DNA of 64,000 bases from Verrucomicrobiales bacterium (GTDB lineage: Bacteria; Verrucomicrobiota; Verrucomicrobiia; Verrucomicrobiales; DEV007): positions 62,001-126,000 of the forward strand of contig PAAG01000060.1 of the NCBI GenBank assembly GCA_002698785.1, given 5' to 3'. Position numbers and translations under genes: made by a program. Position 1 is the first letter of the stretch. Every line of letters begins with the position of its first letter. The notes under the pieces are model-generated. The model did not search any database and had not been told where the DNA came from. It saw only the letters and a list, made by a program, of their open reading frames with translations. Positions 57,501 through 64,000 of the stretch are shown here, in pieces.

Positions 57501-58153
57501 ATATTTTCTACGTCGAGAGTGAAACGGCCCCGTTCTTTCCCCTGATGCATTACTGAGTAGGCGGCATTTCCCTGCGAAGCTCCGAAGGCGACGACTAGCT
57601 TTCCCCAGTCACTTTGACTCGGCAGAGTGAATACATTCACTCCCGGAGCGCTCGGGGAAATTCCGTTCATGGTAGTGCGACAGCAATCCACGAGAAGTAT
57701 GACTTCTTTGAATGCACCCGATTGCTGGAACTTCTCGGCCCACATGAGGCCGGGGATATGTTCGGGGAGGAAAGGAGGGACTGCGTCGGCGGTCAGCAGG
57801 CCGGCTTCGTTCGGAAATCTTGTGACTGAAAATCCGATGCCGTGGCCGGCGAAAAAGAGCCAGAGTCTGTTTCCGGTGCGAAATCCATTCCCCGCAGCTT
57901 TGCTTTTCGCTGCGTCTGCGATGCGAAGTTTGAGAAATTTTTCGATCTCTGCAGTGACGGGAAATGGCGTGCTCGAACTCGCCAACTTAGAATGGACAAG
58001 CTCCGCTTGTGTCGTTGGGACGTCTCCACCTAGCGGATCGACGAGCCAATCGTGGATTTCGGTGGCATCGTTGATGGCCCCGGGAAGGTCGACCAGATTT
58101 GAAGCGGGATCGTATTTTCCCACGCCGACACAGAGCGCCCAATCATCTTTCAT
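54515..58153 (-). CDS. Caspase-like peptidase fused to an SGNH hydrolase
   Basis: A 1,212-residue cytoplasmic protein with no signal peptide. Residues 1-270 form a caspase/metacaspase p20-type domain: LCVGVGKYD at the first strand, catalytic His104 in FFAGHG, and VDCCR with Cys158 at the usual D-x-C position. Residues from about 980 to the end form an SGNH-type hydrolase: the nucleophile block AEGDSWFQYP, VSGGGNDLVD, and the Asp-His block WHDEFHPND. The 700 residues between have no family I recognise; they contain a beta-rich stretch (about 430-500) and two look-alike segments (RFEAFWMSEEG and GFRIEGQWHFASFWDHD). The gene starts 27 nt after an astacin-like metalloprotease gene on the same strand. 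Bacterial caspase-like proteins often act in conflict or cell-death systems with a second enzyme as effector; the SGNH domain could attack lipids or acyl groups. That role is inference. Confidence 0.87.
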   Translation of the reverse strand: MKDDWALCVGVGKYDPASNLVDLPGAINDATEIHDWLVDPLGGDVPTTQAELVHSKLASSSTPFPVTAEIEKFLKLRIADAAKSKAAGNGFRTGNRLWLFFAGHGIGFSVTRFPNEAGLLTADAVPPFLPEHIPGLMWAEKFQQSGAFKEVILLVDCCRTTMNGISPSAPGVNVFTLPSQSDWGKLVVAFGASQGNAAYSVMHQGKERGRFTLDVENILKDPTLRPLKASDFADQIADANPNYFADAKRGLHFDFALLGSTENTLESVSAENSDETEIDTVIAHGETSVGYAIPIADELTFSGRRAVAEHTDSIPTGSSAPAGSPTVENLVVIRDMPPSAMKNLYERVRPKKAVFYTENDPGLGNREDFLFIQRGPLEKEDLTAAAERISEYLAVTNAGKLSVSAQQHLAQISVRNAKGRQVARQVGSIESLELSSGTYSVNAAIGPYTLREEGVEIEKGKTTKVEFPTIKLPEISKENRIEWNFVSAKELIDSKSLVEETHFKGRVRTCPIGAESIQMCLSENTIPGYRFEAFWMSEEGTPDISIRLVPQHMEEGAPNEADDIREQLRLGMMKNDFQLGELTVDDLHGDPVSLLFATAISLRSSGKEANKSFLDAAADKFGKDHPDIQLLGKKPDAISVPPLLSYAWHWHNTKDSLTVVKNSLADSLAGRLLSPGPWFAWAAKSQSVQDTWLPRVANILWPGWSSEPDLELAEGNYDTISKAVGSPDASVNRRMEKSPPIRSLTDHDNIIFAGASNDQLPAAIAASFVVRQQKKWKSVEIWSLNDEKLNDVTSSGRSYEEMKAARDLAEKSLERLLKLTAESHAIRRYDGFRIEGQWHFASFWDHDSEKGFIHISPYHIGEDVRRTSFTNLYATDQENRETYDTVISNLNEQLLTMSQEPITTAEFYALVDDLSVPDSEIEKYFIEDESLSKGLAPGYRLNPQLVIPEEGLESALILNVANGVAQSRRHRRYAKKIKANPDAIRIIAEGDSWFQYPIKLHDIVDYIADQDDMAVLCFSEAGDIIENMAIEGEFYTPIETEKAKIFIVSGGGNDLVDNNPPRRGIQDFLHPFAPDRKAAEYFNDSYAPFLRSIRNCYDTIFRRVAALEPNPHIICHGYSDAVPIPGKGKWLGKPMSELGIVDPELQNEIVQIILRDLNKLLEDLAEIHGPKVHYINALGVVPAYGWHDEFHPNDQYYGEVAKMFIEKIRELV

Positions 58154-58180
58154 CGTGGTTTGCGCGTCGCGAATTCAGGC

Positions 58181-58858
58181 TTAGTTCGACTGGTAGAGTT
58201 CTTGGACGAGGCTGATGTCCATATCTGACAGATCCGTATTATTTCTCGTCCCATTCGTGTTTGTCGTCCATTCCGCGGGAAAAGGGTAGAGCATGATGGA
58301 GTTCATATCGAATGGTGTTCCGTGAATTTTGTGTGCGGTGTAGTGGTCCAGAACGTTGCGTCGTATTTTTTCTTCGCTCCAGTTGTTCGGCGGGCCGGAG
58401 AGGGATTCGATAACTTTTTCTTCGTTCCACTGGATGCCTCCATCGGGATTCTGGTGCTCATGAATCAGACCCAGGGCATGGCCAAATTCGTGGAGGACGA
58501 CTTCCCGCACAGCCAAATCCGAGGAATGTTTGTTGAGCCAACCAAAGTTCATCGTCGGTTCTCCTTTGGGGACTTGCTCTGCATACTTTCCGAGTACAGA
58601 CCAAGAACCTTTGCGGCTAAAGCTTATCCGAATCGTACCTGCTTCTGGATCGTTCAGCCAGTTGAAGTCGAGATGGATACCTGTCCTGGTCAACCATTGC
58701 ATTGCGGCTGTTTTTACTCGATCTTGAACGCTCGGTATGCCGTCGAGAAAGGAAATACCGATCGATGTGCCAGCCGGCCAAGTAGCAGCGGTCAGGGCCG
58801 CGGCACGCTCTTTTCCGGGTTGCTCCGGAGCCCACATAAAACACCATGGATAAGACAT
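58181..58858 (-). CDS. Astacin-like zinc metalloprotease, cytoplasmic
   Basis: About 225 residues from ATG 58858 (MSYPWCFMW). The zinc motif is HEFGHALGLIHEHQNP, the HExxHxxGxxHEH form of astacins (M12A), followed by a Met-turn SIMLYPF. Upstream are GISFLDGIPSVQDRVKTAAMQWL and IRISFS, the usual edge strands of this fold. A TTG at 59008 in the same frame would add 50 residues but has no ribosome-binding site and weak coding character. No signal peptide or propeptide is seen, so the protease should be made in the cytoplasm, unusual for astacins but known for those beside caspase-like genes. It is the first gene of the operon with the caspase/SGNH protein and may process it or be processed by it. 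Confidence 0.83.
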   Translation of the reverse strand: MSYPWCFMWAPEQPGKERAAALTAATWPAGTSIGISFLDGIPSVQDRVKTAAMQWLTRTGIHLDFNWLNDPEAGTIRISFSRKGSWSVLGKYAEQVPKGEPTMNFGWLNKHSSDLAVREVVLHEFGHALGLIHEHQNPDGGIQWNEEKVIESLSGPPNNWSEEKIRRNVLDHYTAHKIHGTPFDMNSIMLYPFPAEWTTNTNGTRNNTDLSDMDISLVQELYQSN

Positions 58859-59263
58859 GAGTGTATACTGATGAGCGATGGGGATTTTGTCAACGCACGA
58901 AGTAGGTATTTCGAGGTAGTGATTTTTTCTATTGTGAGGAATGAGGATCAAGCGGGGATGCTCGGACAGCTCGAAACGGACCTGATGTCGGCAGTCGAGT
59001 TTGGCCAAAGCCCCGCGGGGATTTTAATGCCATTTCATAGTCTTCGTAGCTGTGCAATACGAAAAGAGAGGGGACGTCGTCGGAGTGTTGCGCCAAAGAA
59101 AGGCGCAGGCGCAAAAGCGGGAGTGCCTAATTTTCGCTTTTGTACGCTTCTAGGCCTAACAGGATCTCCTTTTTCTGCTTTGCTCAACGTTTGCTTTTCA
59201 TCAGCCGACTATGAGATTTCGTGATTGCAGTAATTAGCAATTTAAAATAAGGAGAATCGAGTG
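58859..59263. other. 405-nt divergent gap
   Basis: This lies between the minus-strand metalloprotease gene and the plus-strand small gene at 59264. Part of it (to 59008) could be the protease N terminus if the TTG start is used. The right end has an A/T-rich stretch with TAAAAT (59243-59248) just before the ribosome-binding site of the small gene. No other feature was recognised. Confidence 0.4.
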
Positions 59264-59413
59264 ATGACATATTATAGTAAAAGATTAGCAAGGCGTTATC
59301 TTGTGACGCAGGAGGACGTGAGGAGCGTCTCTGGCGATGTCGAGAAATTGGCTATCAATCACTATATGTTTGCGAAGTCATTGTGCGATAAGTTGCGCCA
59401 AACGTTCAAGTGA
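59264..59413 (+). CDS. Small hypothetical protein (49 aa)
   Basis: A 49-codon frame preceded by AAGGAGA (59249-59255) at 8 nt from the ATG, as strong a ribosome-binding site as that of the secreted-protein gene at 49797-50321. The product begins MTYYSKRLARRYLV, with a basic aromatic start, followed by a predicted amphipathic helix (DVEKLAINHYMFAKSLCDKL). A GTG one codon upstream is also possible. No family is recognised. It is separate from the metalloprotease operon (divergent) and about 270 nt ahead of the cytochrome operon. Confidence 0.5.
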   Translation: MTYYSKRLARRYLVTQEDVRSVSGDVEKLAINHYMFAKSLCDKLRQTFK

Positions 59414-59687
59414 CCTGCCAATGAAAAATCAGATTTCTAGTATGCGCGCACCATGCGTGTGATGGATCTGTGGGAGCAACACTTTGTTTCGATGTGTGGC
59501 CGTCCGGAACAGGAGAGAAATACTAAAAACTGAAGTCGTAAAATCTCGTGGGAGGCAAAATTCTCGCGTTGCGGGGCATCGAAACGAGTTTTCGCCTGGA
59601 GAGTGTGAATCGCCAGAAAGTTACGACCTGCGAAATTTATAGTTCTTGGATTTGTTTCAAGGGTGCACAGCGGTTATCATGTGGGAC

Positions 59688-60734
59688 ATGAAGTTCCGTT
59701 CCGATTTGTTTCTCCGTTGTTTGCTGCGCATGTCGCAGTTATGTGCTGTCGGTTTTGCTGCCTCGCTTTCCCTGTGGCAGGGGGAGGCTCAGGATGTGGA
59801 AGATCAGAAACGAGCGCAGCACCAAATGATTGTCGGTTCAAAAGAGTGCATCGAATGTCATGAGTCCGAGGTCGAGGCATGGCATCGGACTGAGCACTAT
59901 TTCAATAAGGATTTGCACAAGGACGAGAAGGCGATCGAAATCGCTCAGAAAATGGGGATCACCTCCCCAGCAATGATCCAGAAAAGTGCACTGTGCACTC
60001 AGTGTCATTTCACCGTTCAACAGGTGGGGACGGCTCCCGCTCAAGTGATCAGTGGAGTGAGTTGTGAAAGCTGCCACGGTGGAGCAAAAGACTGGCTCGA
60101 TATTCACAATGCCAAGGACAGGAGAGAGGGAGAGGACTCTTCTGCACAGATCGCCTCAGCGACTGAGAAAGGGATGCTTTATCCTCACGAGATCGATAAG
60201 GTTGCGGCGAATTGTTTCAGTTGTCACATCGTGACGAACGAGGACCTCGTTAATATTGGGGGACACCCGGCGGGCAGTGATGATTTTGAGCTGGTTTCCT
60301 GGCTGAAGGGAGAGGTTCGCCATAATTTCTTTGATAGCAAGGGAGCAAAGAACGCAGAGACGCCCATCGAAAGGCAGCGAGTCCAGTTTGTGATCGGGAA
60401 AATGCTGGAAATGGAATACAGCCTGCGGGGGCTGGCGAGAGCGAGCAAGAGTGACTATGGAAATGCGATGGGGCGCAGGTGCGTGTCTACGAGGAAGCAG
60501 ATTGAAGCTCTTGTCGAGCTGCTGGGTGACAATGCTGGAGCACTTGGCCCTATGCTGGAAAAGATCAGCGTTCCTGGATTGCTGAAGTTTGGAAATACTG
60601 ATGCACTACAAGAGGCAGCCGATGCAGTGGAGGCGGCGGCAGGTGAATTTGAAGAAGCCCACGACGGCAGCCAGCTTGGCTCGGTTGACCCCATTATTCC
60701 AGACTCTGGAAAGGGTGACGTTTACCAACCTTGA
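59688..60734 (+). CDS. Tetrahaem cytochrome c (c554/c'-like)
   Basis: About 348 residues from ATG 59688 (MKFRSDLFLRCLL), with a signal peptide ending near WQGEAQ. Four CxxCH haem sites are visible: ECIECH, LCTQCH, SCESCH and NCFSCH. The region WHRTEHYFNKDLHKD after the first site has extra histidines suitable as distal ligands, and CESCHGGAKDWLDIH matches the cytochrome c554 family pattern. The C-terminal 130 residues lack haem sites and are helical. The mature protein should sit in the periplasm and carry electrons. ATG 59679 and TTG 59646 are alternative starts in frame. It heads an operon with the cNMP/ferredoxin gene (30-nt gap) and a membrane cytochrome b, so it is probably the periplasmic electron partner of that complex. 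Confidence 0.87.
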   Translation: MKFRSDLFLRCLLRMSQLCAVGFAASLSLWQGEAQDVEDQKRAQHQMIVGSKECIECHESEVEAWHRTEHYFNKDLHKDEKAIEIAQKMGITSPAMIQKSALCTQCHFTVQQVGTAPAQVISGVSCESCHGGAKDWLDIHNAKDRREGEDSSAQIASATEKGMLYPHEIDKVAANCFSCHIVTNEDLVNIGGHPAGSDDFELVSWLKGEVRHNFFDSKGAKNAETPIERQRVQFVIGKMLEMEYSLRGLARASKSDYGNAMGRRCVSTRKQIEALVELLGDNAGALGPMLEKISVPGLLKFGNTDALQEAADAVEAAAGEFEEAHDGSQLGSVDPIIPDSGKGDVYQP

Positions 60735-60764
60735 TGCATTGATTTCTGCAGGCCGGGAGATAGT

Positions 60765-62618
60765 TTGAGCGGAATGGAAACGATCTCCCGTCCACAGCGC
60801 TGGTCCGTGCCGTATGCCGACGAACGGATCGGTAGCGAGATGGATTGGGAAATCGCCGGGAAGTTGCTTCAGGGAACGCTTCGCGATCTGTCGGAGGACT
60901 CGGATCGATTTCCGCGGGATCTATCTTTGGCGGATATCCTGCGTTATGATACTCGCCTCGTAAGGTTTCGGGAGGGGGAGATGGTCATCCGGCAGGGCGA
61001 TTACGGGGACTCTGCTTTCGTTATTGTGAGCGGGAGTGTGAACGTTCTCCTCAATTCTCTTCCTCCGCGAGCACTGGGACACCGCGAATCGGAGCGACCG
61101 GGCGTTTTCAAAACTCTCGCCCGAGTGCTGCGAAAAAAGTCCCCTTTTCCAGAAGTGCGAAAAAAGTTTCGCCAACCAGATGCTGAAGAGGGGGGCGGCC
61201 AGATTGTGCATCTTCAGGATTTTTCCGAATTTCTCGTCGCTGGAAGCAGTGATCAAATCGATCCCGATACGATCGATACCATGAGTGCAAAAGGGGAGCA
61301 GGAGGGAGAGGTGTTCGGTGAAATCGCTGCCCTCAGTCGAACTCCTCGAACGGCGACCGTGTTGGCTGCGGAAGACGATACGCTCCTGTTGGAAATTCGC
61401 TGGCAGGGTTTGCGGGATATTCGGAAATTTTCTCCTCAATGGAAGAAGATGATCGATGATCGCTATTGTCGTACTTCACTCGCCACGCATCTGCGGAATG
61501 CCCAGTTTACACGGCACTTGAGCCGAAAGCGCCGATTGGTGGATTCGATGGGGGACATGGTTTCCGAACTCGATCTCGTTGCAAAGCAGACGAGATTTTA
61601 TTCCTATGGGGAGTTCACCTGGCAGTCCAGCTTCAAGCAGATGGCGGGTGAGGGAAGCTCTGGAGAGGGGGAGCCGGTCATCGTCAGACAAGGGAGTATT
61701 GCCAGCGACCTCATTTTGATTCGTAGCGGATTCGTGCGTGTTACTCGTCGTTATAATCACGGTGAAAAGACGGTAGCCTATCTGGGGAAGGGCCAGACTT
61801 TTGGACTGGTTGAGTTGTTTCACAACTACCGCGAAAAGTATAACGGAGGAAAGGGCAAGCCTTTTCCCTATCAACATACTCTCCGGGCTGTCGGCTATGT
61901 GGACACATTGGCGATCCCTGCTCCAGTGGTGGAGTCCTACATCATTCCGAAGCTTGGTAAATCTGAAGTTCAAGATCTCGAAGCTGAAATTGAGGAACTC
62001 AAGAAAGACGAGAATGCACCGGTGTTCAATCTTGAGGCAAAGGCGGATGGCAAATTGCTGGAGTTCTTTGTAGAGCAGCGTGCGATCAATGGGACTGCGG
62101 CCATGTTTATTGATCTCGACCGATGCACGAGATGTGATGACTGCATTCGGGCCTGTGCAGCGACACATGATGGAAATCCCCGATTCAATCGTATCGGTCC
62201 GGATGAACTCCAACTCCAGTTTACCCATGCGTGTATGCATTGCGTGGACCCCGTGTGCATGATCGGATGTCCTACCGGAGCGATTCACAGAGATCCAAAT
62301 GGCAACCAGGTAGTGATCAATGAATTTACCTGCATCGGATGCTCCACTTGTGCAGACAACTGCCCGTACGACAATATCCAGATGGTCGAAATTCGGGACG
62401 GGAAAGGCGATTTTCTCCCTGGTACTGAGAAAAACGAAAACAACGAATATGTTCGTGCACGTCCACAGGAAGAACCTGTGCGGAAGGCGACCAAATGCGA
62501 TCTTTGCATTGATCAATTGACCGGACCGGCATGTTACAACGCGTGTCCACACGATGCTCTTGTCAGGGCTGATATGGCGAATCCAGATTCTTTTCTGAAA
62601 TGGCTGAACAAACGTTGA
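60765..62618 (+). CDS. Cyclic-nucleotide-binding/four-cluster ferredoxin fusion
   Basis: A 617-residue protein joining two cNMP-binding (CNB) folds to a polyferredoxin. CNB 1 (about 55-215) has RFREGEMVIRQGDYGDSAF and GEVFGEIAALSRTPRTATV, with an insertion rich in basic residues. CNB 2 (about 265-400) has VIVRQGSIASDLILIRSGFVRV and GQTFGLVELF. From about 445 the sequence holds 16 cysteines in four groups: CTRCDDCIRAC, CMHCVDPVCMIGC, CIGCSTCADNC and CDLCIDQLTGPACYNAC, the pattern of the four [4Fe-4S] DmsB/HybA electron-transfer subunits. Translation may start at TTG 60765 (GGGAGA 5 nt ahead) or ATG 60774. It overlaps the next gene by 19 nt. There is no signal peptide, so it acts on the cytoplasmic side. 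The fusion suggests electron flow gated by a nucleotide or other effector. Confidence 0.88.
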   Translation: MSGMETISRPQRWSVPYADERIGSEMDWEIAGKLLQGTLRDLSEDSDRFPRDLSLADILRYDTRLVRFREGEMVIRQGDYGDSAFVIVSGSVNVLLNSLPPRALGHRESERPGVFKTLARVLRKKSPFPEVRKKFRQPDAEEGGGQIVHLQDFSEFLVAGSSDQIDPDTIDTMSAKGEQEGEVFGEIAALSRTPRTATVLAAEDDTLLLEIRWQGLRDIRKFSPQWKKMIDDRYCRTSLATHLRNAQFTRHLSRKRRLVDSMGDMVSELDLVAKQTRFYSYGEFTWQSSFKQMAGEGSSGEGEPVIVRQGSIASDLILIRSGFVRVTRRYNHGEKTVAYLGKGQTFGLVELFHNYREKYNGGKGKPFPYQHTLRAVGYVDTLAIPAPVVESYIIPKLGKSEVQDLEAEIEELKKDENAPVFNLEAKADGKLLEFFVEQRAINGTAAMFIDLDRCTRCDDCIRACAATHDGNPRFNRIGPDELQLQFTHACMHCVDPVCMIGCPTGAIHRDPNGNQVVINEFTCIGCSTCADNCPYDNIQMVEIRDGKGDFLPGTEKNENNEYVRARPQEEPVRKATKCDLCIDQLTGPACYNACPHDALVRADMANPDSFLKWLNKR

Positions 62619-63436
62619 AACCGCTTGTTAGAAAGCTACCGGGGATCGCGATTGTAGTATCCCTGTCCCTGCTTGTGGTAGGAATCTGGCTGCTGCTCAA
62701 AACGAGCTTGGCGGGTGCTGCTCTTTATTCTGGACTGGCTCTGTTCGGCCTCATTGTCTTTCTGGCTCTCTTCAGTGCCAGGAAAAAGATCCCCTTCATT
62801 CCGCTTCTCCGCGCTTCGACTTGGCTGAAGTGGCATAAGTATCTTGGCTATCTGTCGATCGTTCTCTTTCTGGTGCATGTCGATTTTCGAATGCCAGCAG
62901 GTATTCTGGAGACGGTGCTCGCGACTATTTTCGCCACCGTCGCTATCAGCGGTATTGTAGGCTTGGTCCTTTCTCGTGAGATGCCGAAGCTAATGACGAG
63001 AGCTGGAGAGACGCTGATTTACGAAAAGATACCAAGGCACCGGGAAGAGATTCGCGAGAGTGTGAAAAACCTCGTCTTAGAGTCGGAAGAATCCTGCCGT
63101 TCTTCTACCTTGTCGGAGTTTTATTTCGAGCATCTCAGGCACTATCTTGAGGAGCGCCCTGGAATTCTCCACCCGTTTGGTATCGAAAAGCAAAGAACAT
63201 CCTATCGCCTTCTCAACGAACTAGAGGCCAGGATGCGATATCTCTCCGAGGAGGAGAAACCGCTAGCAGAGGAGTTAAAAGATTGGATCGAGACAAAAGA
63301 GAATCTCGATTACCAGGCGTCTTCTCAGCGCATACTTAAGGGATGGCTTTTCGTCCATATTCCGTTGACGATGAGCCTCATTCTTATCGGGCTGGCCCAT
63401 GGGATTCTGGCACTGATTTATGGAGGTAATGGTTAG
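62600..63436 (+). CDS. Membrane cytochrome b-like protein
   Basis: A 278-residue protein with about five membrane helices: three near the N terminus (GIAIVVSLSLLVVGIWLLL, then LAGAALYSGLALFGLIVFLAL, then KYLGYLSIVLFLVHVDF), one at ILETVLATIFATVAISGIVGLVL and one at the C terminus (VHIPLTMSLILIGLAHGILALIY). Histidines at KWHKYLGY and LVHVDF, and VHIPL with LAHGI, are spaced to ligate two b haems. A charged soluble section (about 135-245) lies between the last two helices. Its start overlaps the ferredoxin gene by 19 nt, so the two are co-translated. It is the likely membrane anchor that passes electrons between the periplasmic cytochrome and the cytoplasmic ferredoxin. Direction and quinone use are unknown. 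Confidence 0.8.
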   Translation: MAEQTLKPLVRKLPGIAIVVSLSLLVVGIWLLLKTSLAGAALYSGLALFGLIVFLALFSARKKIPFIPLLRASTWLKWHKYLGYLSIVLFLVHVDFRMPAGILETVLATIFATVAISGIVGLVLSREMPKLMTRAGETLIYEKIPRHREEIRESVKNLVLESEESCRSSTLSEFYFEHLRHYLEERPGILHPFGIEKQRTSYRLLNELEARMRYLSEEEKPLAEELKDWIETKENLDYQASSQRILKGWLFVHIPLTMSLILIGLAHGILALIYGGNG

Positions 63437-63462
63437 TTTTTGTGTGTCTTGTTAGTATTTAG

Positions 63463-64000
63463 ATGGCGAAAAAACTCCAGAAACACGGGCACCGTGAGGT
63501 TGACTACAACCGTCCGAACCGCAAATGGCTATGCGGGCACACATCCTGTGGAAAAGAATGTCCGCTAGGGCCGACTGGGCGTGGCAGTTGCCAGGGAAGC
63601 GGTGAGTGCCTGCCTATTAAAAAGGGTGATCGGTGGAATTGCACACGCTCCGGGGCCCAGGGCGGTGAATGTGAGGGCGGACCTGCAACCGACGGGACTT
63701 GCGGCTGTCCCCTGCCGAAGTGTGTTCCTGTCCGCTCTAATCGATATTTGCGGCGAATTTATGTTGGGGCGGCAGTAGTGGTGACAATTGGTTTTTTGCT
63801 TATCGCCCTGGCTGGAGAACAACACGTGGTAGCGGTGAACCCTGGCCGCCTGACTACGGCCCATGCTGGCGCAAATCTTTCCTGCGAGAGTTGTCATTCT
63901 CAGGGATCTCTATCGGCGCTCTTTTCTCTTGCACAAGAGGACTCGATTCATTCCAGAGCTATGGCAGACAGTAGGCTTTGCCTCGATTGTCATGGAGAGG
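63463..64000 (+). CDS. Membrane-anchored multihaem cytochrome (5' part, cut by window end)
   Basis: The frame is open from ATG 63463 to the window end (179 codons). The first 95 residues are cytoplasmic and very rich in Cys and Gly (WLCGHTSCGKECPLGP, CQGSGECLPI, WNCTRSGAQGGECEGG, CGCPLPKCVPV), followed by one membrane helix (IYVGAAVVVTIGFLLIALAG). Beyond it are CxxCH haem sites SCESCH and LCLDCH, the second only five codons from the edge. The N-terminal cysteines could bind an Fe-S cluster or zinc. It follows the cytochrome b gene by 26 nt and belongs to the same operon. More haem sites probably lie beyond the window. Confidence 0.8.
   Translation, partial: MAKKLQKHGHREVDYNRPNRKWLCGHTSCGKECPLGPTGRGSCQGSGECLPIKKGDRWNCTRSGAQGGECEGGPATDGTCGCPLPKCVPVRSNRYLRRIYVGAAVVVTIGFLLIALAGEQHVVAVNPGRLTTAHAGANLSCESCHSQGSLSALFSLAQEDSIHSRAMADSRLCLDCHGE

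Noticed and set aside
57627-58184. Antisense 185-codon frame over the caspase domain
   Set aside because: It overlaps the conserved caspase motifs in the opposite strand and has no recognisable product.
58859-59008. TTG-initiated 50-residue extension of the metalloprotease
   Set aside because: Non-ATG start without a ribosome-binding site, and sequence not typical of the family; kept only as an alternative.

Overview
The window looks like a chromosomal segment of a free-living member of the Verrucomicrobiota (or at least the PVC superphylum), probably marine. This rests on gene content: an 8,445-residue surface protein with an N-terminal LEPR-XLL motif and autotransporter-type beta-strand repeats, a PQQ-type propeller protein with the WPDFRGP start common in Planctomycetes and Verrucomicrobia, a solenoid of W-(x)n-DPxAA-(x)n-W repeats, and multihaem cytochrome plus cNMP/ferredoxin genes. 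Base composition is moderate. I saw no rRNA, tRNA, CRISPR array, insertion sequence or phage gene.

Layout. (1) 1-3560, plus strand: the end of a TolC-like outer-membrane channel gene, a short SecA-like ATPase and a HlyD-like adaptor, followed by (2) one gene of 25.3 kb (4042-29379) for a giant LEPR-XLL surface protein. The arrangement suggests a dedicated export machine in which a SecA-type motor stands where type I secretion uses an ABC transporter. (3) 29525-30805, minus: a membrane-anchored repeat protein. (4) 30988-52737: a lipid-type biosynthetic cluster built around a divergent control region at 39851-40042. Leftward genes are a GT28-like glycosyltransferase, a GNAT-type N-acyltransferase and a reducing type I PKS. 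Rightward genes are a second reducing PKS with a C-methyltransferase domain, an alpha-oxoamine synthase and a short-chain reductase. An MMPL/RND exporter follows beyond a small secreted protein. Together these could make, N-acylate, glycosylate and export a polyketide-derived sphingoid (ceramide-like) lipid, with the same enzyme logic as fungal fumonisin and bacterial ceramide pathways. (5) 52992-58858, minus: an astacin-like metalloprotease, a caspase/SGNH-hydrolase fusion and a PQQ-type propeller protein. (6) 59264-64000, plus: a likely 49-residue gene, then an electron-transfer operon of a tetrahaem cytochrome, a cNMP-binding/four-cluster ferredoxin fusion, a membrane cytochrome b, and a second haem protein cut by the window end.

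The two best candidates for undescribed systems are the SecA-HlyD-TolC locus with its giant LEPR-XLL neighbour, and the PKS/oxoamine-synthase/N-acyltransferase/glycosyltransferase/MMPL cluster. The caspase-SGNH-metalloprotease pair is a third.
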